Source of the DNA: Rhynchopus sp. YZ270_cl-10
Lineage: Eukaryota > Euglenozoa > Diplonemea > Diplonemida > Diplonemidae
Assembly: GCA_964035575.1 (NCBI GenBank)
Contig: OZ037930.1
Span: 868,001 to 932,000 of the forward strand
Length of the DNA: 64,000 nucleotides
Reading direction: 5' to 3'
In this document: in pieces, positions 59,461 through 64,000 of the stretch
Layout: each line of letters starts with the position of its first letter
Position numbering within the stretch: the first letter of the stretch is position 1
Translations under genes and position numbers: made by a program
Notes under the pieces: generated by a model
Seen by the model: the letters and a program-made list of their open reading frames with translations, nothing else
Databases searched by the model: none
What the model was told of the DNA's origin: nothing

Positions 59461-62400
59461 TTAGGGTAACTTGGCAACTACTAATAGAACAGTTAAGAAG
59501 AGCTGACCATGCCTCTGCATGCACATCTAGTAACATAATACCACGTCTTGGCCTTTCGAATACACCAGGACAGCGTTGAAACATAACAAAGAGACAACCA
59601 AGAGGAGCCATGCTATCTTGATGCAACGCAAACCATATCACATACCCACAGCGAGACGAGGATGCAGGAGAAGAGACGTCTCTTAGGCCCGCCCAGCTCT
59701 CCCCCACAGAGGCGCCTGTTTGCCATCATCACGCCTACTGCGATAACTGCCGTGAGCAGGAAGAGCACGACGGAGAAGACAAGGTCGCCTGCCGGGTAGA
59801 TGTACTGTTCGCCACGTGCTTCCTTGTAGATGCAGGCGATCGTCCACGGCAGGCCAAGACCGAGGAACACGTTCACAGAGTTCGATCCCATCACGTTCCC
59901 AATGGCTGCGTCTGCGTAGTCTTCTGCCTGAGGTGGGGTGTGGGGTGTGGTCAGGGATGAGTAGATGATTAAAAAGTGTGCATTTTAAAATAAAAAGGGG
60001 GAAAAAATGAAATATTGAAATATAAAAGCATTCTCGTAAACAGCGCATCTTGGTATGACTGTTGCACCGTGGGTCCCCCCACCATGCAGTCCCTACACCC
60101 ATTTCAAGGTTTTACATCTTACTCCATTGAACTGAACGCTCCCTTCCCTAAAAAGTCAGCCATCTTCTTCTTCTCTTTTGCCCTGAAAAGACCTCCAACC
60201 TGCTAACAAATTGACATAGGTGTGGGAACCTTATCAATAACTTTCTAAAAACCCCTCTGATACCTCTATTGCCGACTTCGACGCGAAGGTGTCTGGGAGG
60301 GACGTGCCCAACGCTACAAGGGTGATTGCCGTGACCGGGTCCTTCAGGCCCACCACACACCCGAAGAGCGAGGCCAGCTGTGCGACCAGGGCAGTTACGA
60401 GCCCAATGAACATCAACGCGACTGCAAAGGTGGCCCAGCCGTTTCCATACGAGGTGGGCGGCACCGCTGCGAAGAGCACCTTCCAGAAGATCGTGAGGAA
60501 GTGCAGCACATAGTCGCTCACGGTAAGCCCCTCACCGTCCTCCCCAGCCTCAATCGTCATGGCAGCACGGAACTGCTCCGGCCACGAAGAACTCATTTTC
60601 TCCGACAGCAACCCACGCTTCAGCTCTGCAGCACCCACTACCTTATCAATCAACCCACGCACATCCTTATCCTCCGTCACCGTCACCTGCCCTTTACACA
60701 ACGGCCCCAAACTCGCCCCTTTCCCGGGACTAAAAATCTCAAAGGAAAACACTCTTTCCTTCGAGTACTCCATCTGATTGAAGAGCGCTATGTCAACCTT
60801 CTGCTCGCTTTCACCGTGCGAGAAGTTCACTGTTTTATCAATTGACACATAGTCGGCTTCTGTAGCGCTGATAGACGTCGTTTTAAAACGCACATCAACC
60901 CTCCCATCAGACCCCATCTTGCGTTTGATAGCAAGCTGGACGTAGGGGAGGGATTCGGGCACCACAATGTCTAAGGTGCGGCCTCCATCGCCTATGGACA
61001 TTTCTTGGAGGGGGTTGGTACTGATGGAGTCGAATTCGAGAAGACCGGGAATGTCATCGTCCACTATAGTGATGGTAGCGACAGAGTTCTGTCCAAGCAC
61101 GGCACCACCCCCTGGGTCGGAGAGACGTACATAAAACACTTCGTCCGCTTGATACTGTTTGTCGTCTATTATGGGGATGTGTACGTGCATCTTAGACTGC
61201 CCCTCTTCAAGGACGATGTGCCCTGAGGTCTCCTCGTATCTGGTGCCCGCTGCGGCAGTGCCGTTTTCGGTAGAGTAGCGTACGGTGATAGTGCTGATTG
61301 GAGGGTCTGGTCTGGTAATGCTGAGTCTGACAGAGCCTTCGTTTTCCATGACGGTGTAGGAAGGGGATGTCCATTCGATTGTGGCGGTCTGTCCGGAGGC
61401 TGTAGGGGGTGGTGTGGTGCGGCGGTTGTAGACCTGTGTGGTGGGTGCTTCTTCGTCGGGGAAGAGAGGTGGGGGGAGGGTGTTCGAATGGCGGCGCATG
61501 TCTCGCTTCTTTCCCGCACCCATCCGGTAGGCAGCGTGGGAGAACCCATTGACACCAAGCTGTGTCTCCGCCATGGCTGCGAGGCGTGTTTCCGCTTCTT
61601 CCATGGAGATGTTTTCATCTGCCTTCAACTTTTTCCAGAGTTCTTGCATTCGTGCGTTGGTTCCTGTATCGTCAGCGGTGCAGTCCACTACATCGGGCTC
61701 ACCACAATACCATTTACGATCTTGAAGATACGCAAGAATAACTAAGAGAGGGAAGAATGCGAGGGTGGCAACCCCTTCAGCAACGGACACTACGCATTCC
61801 GAGGACGCGAGGAGTACGATGCACATCCAAGCATATGCAAAGAAGGAGGCGATTGTGGTGATGACGAAGACCCCAAACTGCTTCACCGCCTTGTTTTCCT
61901 CGGTCACCCACATGCACACCGCGGAGATACACAGCAAATTGAACGCCGCAGACCCGACAATCGTCGACGCACCTAACTCCCCTGGCTCAGAGTCCAACGT
62001 CGACAGCGTCTCTATCGTTGACAACAATATCTCCGGTGCACTGCTCCCCAACGCCAATAACGTCAAATTCGCCACCGTCTCATTCCACACCACCACAGAA
62101 TAGGTCCGCATCTCCCCCGACACCGGGTCCACGCTGGTTACCTCCTTCGAGCAGGTTATCTTCTCTATGCCCGCCATGAAGATGTCGGAGATAATGGCTA
62201 TCCCTAGAAGTACGTAGACCAGTGCTACAAAGTAGAGGGTACCGCGGATTGGGGTGGACCAGACGTTTTCACCGGGGAGGAGGATCCATGATTCGCATTG
62301 GGTCGAGTCGTTGTTGAAGATTTCGACGAGGAGTTGGTCGCCTGAGTACTTCTCAACGTGGATGTTGGGGCGGTGGGGGATCTGTGCTGCAATGTCGTCT

Positions 62401-62546
62401 GCAAACCCTGCCTCCGCAAAGAACCGCCCAGGCAGCGTCCACGACACTGCAAACAGCGCGATCAACAGCCCCCGCAGCACCGCACGTCGTGCTGCTGTGC
62501 GGGTATGCCCCGTCGTGAAGAGCTTCCTCACGGGGCGCACCTTCAT
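59461..62546 (-). CDS. Na+/Ca2+ exchanger (NCX type, Calx-beta domains; three exons)
   Basis: Exons 62546-60264, 59927-59646 and 59502-59461 (2283+282+42 nt, all phase 0) give 868 aa. It has an N-terminal signal/hydrophobic segment (25-45). The alpha-1 repeat (about 155-205) carries NETVANLTLLALGSSAPEIL and GASTIVGSAAFNLL. A large cytosolic loop holds two Calx-beta domains (about 388-497 and 500-626), with acidic Ca2+-site ends such as TIVDDDIP. The alpha-2 repeat carries VALGTSLPDTFASKSAIE joined across the first splice to AEDYADAAIGNVMGSNSVNV. The last 14-codon exon supplies a final helix (LFLTVLLVVAKLP). The expected role is electrogenic Ca2+ extrusion or exchange at the plasma membrane. 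Donors GAG/GTATCA and TGG/GTATGT. Intron 1 (336 nt) contains an R1 copy. The tiny last exon is less certain; reading through the intron would end WVCDMVCVASR. Confidence 0.9.
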
Positions 62547-63627
62547 TTTATATTTTCACGCTCTTATGTCATTGTTCTACAGTTTTTCTGTGTTTTTTTT
62601 AAAAGGAGGAGATGATAGGAGAGGGGGGGAGAGAGAAAGAGATAGTAGCATGGTCGTGAACAGAATACACAACAGTACAGCTTTTATTGCGAGTGGTAAA
62701 AGAAAAAAAATTACAATTTGGTGTGGCCGACGACCCCAAAATAGCAGAAAATCGCACCTCCCTTCAGCCGCACCAAAAAAATCCAGATGCCCAGAAATAG
62801 CGGAAAATAGCAGAAAATAGCACCCCCGCACCAACAATCGCAAAAAAGATGATGATACAGAGGGGAGGGGGAGGGAGAGAGGCAAGGGGGGGATATGGTG
62901 GGAAAATATTTAAAAGGGAGAGGGGGGGAAATGTGCTTTTTTTTTTGGGGAGGGTGGGGGGTTTGGCTCTGAGACCCATCCCCCTCATTGCCCATATTGC
63001 TCGCTCTGCAGGGGTTTTGGAAAAGCCACCACCTATATGTGCCCTACTCTAGTGTGTCTAGTGTGGAACAAAGCAGGCCCTCCAGATACGTTGCATGCAC
63101 ACCCGAACCTTATGTGTGAGGTGATCTGGATCGCAGATTTTCTCCGTTTTTCTCATTGTTCCACGGTGTGAGAAAAAAGTGAGACAAAAGTGTGTGCTGA
63201 ATCGCCTCAATGTAGCTTGAAATACACAAAAAGCCCCTCTCGTGAACAGTAAACCTTTGGTATCTTTGGCATAACCGACCGTGAGGGTGGACCCCCTCCC
63301 CCAACCATGCAGTCCCTGCATCCATTTCGTGGTACCTCCCGGATCTACAATATGAGTTTGAAACACAAGGCATGTACCCACCTAATTTTTTTTTACCCAA
63401 TTTTGGCGGTGTTCGGCGTTATTTGGCGGAAAGGTCTGCTACCAGACCACAATCAGGTAGTGCACCAAATGTATGCGATCGAACCTCTATCTAAACCACC
63501 CTTGATGCGTTCTACCACCACTACCAACCCCCGAAGCAAACTAGGACAGACCCCCTCTCACCCTCCATTCTCCAGCCTGTACAGCGTTGAACACATCAGA
63601 GCTACCCCCTTGAGTTTCCCTTTTTTT
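62547..63627. other. spacer upstream of the exchanger
   Basis: A/G-rich low complexity, AAATAGCAGAAAATAGCA repeats near 62800 and an R1 copy (63212-63350). No gene. Confidence 0.5.
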
Positions 63628-64000
63628 TCAAACAAAAAAATTCGTCACTTCAGGAAGCGGCTTCGGAAACTTGACGCGAAGGGTGTCCGATGGGGTGGGG
63701 AGGGGTGGTGTCGCTTTGAGGGTCCCTTCTATGTATAGGTAGTTGTCTCCATCGGGGAGGAGGATTAATTCTGGGTCTGAAAGGGTCAGGCCTGCCCTGC
63801 GCATGAAGCGGGCCCAATGGTATGCCGCAACAAGCACATTAGGTTGATGCCGTTGCTCTTCAAACTGAGCGGTACGTACCTCCGCCTCAAGTTGATTTCT
63901 CGCATTGCGGTTTTCACTGTAATAGGTGTGCGCAAGCACAAAGGTGCCACCAGGTTTTAACAATCGAACGTGTTTGGCAATAGATCGTTCGTAGTCTGCC
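63628..64000 (-). CDS. C-terminal part of a SAM-dependent methyltransferase-like protein
   Basis: The frame is open from the window edge to a stop at 63628 (about 124 codons); the 5' part lies outside. HVRLLKPGGTFVLAHTYYSE matches the LKPGGxxxL strand after motif III/IV of class I SAM methyltransferases. FMRRAGLTLSDPELILLPDG fits the usual distal helix-strand (AGF...). The SAM-binding GxGxG is not in view, so enzyme class and substrate cannot be judged. Confidence 0.6.
   Translation of the reverse strand, partial: ADYERSIAKHVRLLKPGGTFVLAHTYYSENRNARNQLEAEVRTAQFEEQRHQPNVLVAAYHWARFMRRAGLTLSDPELILLPDGDNYLYIEGTLKATPPLPTPSDTLRVKFPKPLPEVTNFFV

Noticed and set aside
1-64000. tRNA, rRNA, spliced-leader RNA genes and CRISPR arrays
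   Set aside because: GGTTCGA-like words were checked but none had a matching A box and acceptor stem. No rRNA-like or leader-like segment was recognised, and no array has CRISPR-style spacers.

Overview
The window looks like nuclear DNA of a unicellular eukaryote. Genes are GC-rich coding islands in AT-rich, homopolymer-laden spacer. Most carry GT-AG introns. I placed 18 introns by requiring reading phase to match across exons, and donors are mostly GTATNN, GTACNN or GTGNNN. All 15 host-type genes that I can support lie on the minus strand. Several starts sit just downstream of long pyrimidine runs. One-way gene order plus pyrimidine/AG before starts recalls Euglenozoa (diplonemids in particular) with trans-spliced messages. 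That lineage call is an inference: no spliced-leader gene, rRNA or tRNA was found to confirm it.

Layout, left to right. 0-4.2 kb is repeats: a VPCACGA-encoding dispersed repeat, an 8-bp satellite, hairpins and a self-complementary GC-rich minisatellite. 4.25-6.33 kb is a six-helix membrane protein with a degenerate class III cyclase domain. 7.9-12.1 kb is a three-exon MORN/coiled-coil protein. 12.2-22.6 kb has no supported host gene. It holds a double hAT-like element bounded by an 8-bp target duplication, a 691-bp perfect palindrome and many short repeats. 22.6-24.3 kb is a Rieske-flavoprotein reductase with a myristoylation-type N terminus. 26.4-28.4 kb is a four-exon WW-domain membrane protein. 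29.2-31.8 kb is a four-exon cysteine-rich surface-type protein. 33.5-34.9 kb is an amidase-fold protein lacking the catalytic triad. 36.4-37.1 kb is an unknown protein, followed by an 818-bp (ACAGTAC)n satellite. 40.4-41.7 kb is a three-exon LSD1-type zinc-finger protein. 42.2-43.6 kb is a PDZ-like protein. 44.6-46.9 kb is a three-exon low-complexity Q/H/G-rich protein. 46.9-54.1 kb is repeat-rich with one plus-strand coding remnant. 54.1-56.5 kb is a three-exon gene whose large intron contains an opposite-strand hAT transposase remnant. 56.75-57.6 kb is a compact 107-aa gene enclosed by inverted repeats. 58.0-58.5 kb is a secreted acidic protein ending DDEL. 59.5-62.5 kb is a three-exon Na+/Ca2+ exchanger. 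63.6-64.0 kb is the end of a methyltransferase-like gene.

The genes do not form a pathway. Membrane/signalling proteins (cyclase-like, exchanger, WW, cysteine-rich) and flagellum-style scaffolds (MORN/coiled coil) are common. The striking genome feature is the load of short dispersed repeats (families here called R1-R4 and others). They sit in introns and spacers, and R1-R3 have the same orientation in every copy found. There are also at least ten fold-back palindromes. Two proteins (amidase fold, cyclase fold) have visibly lost their catalytic residues.
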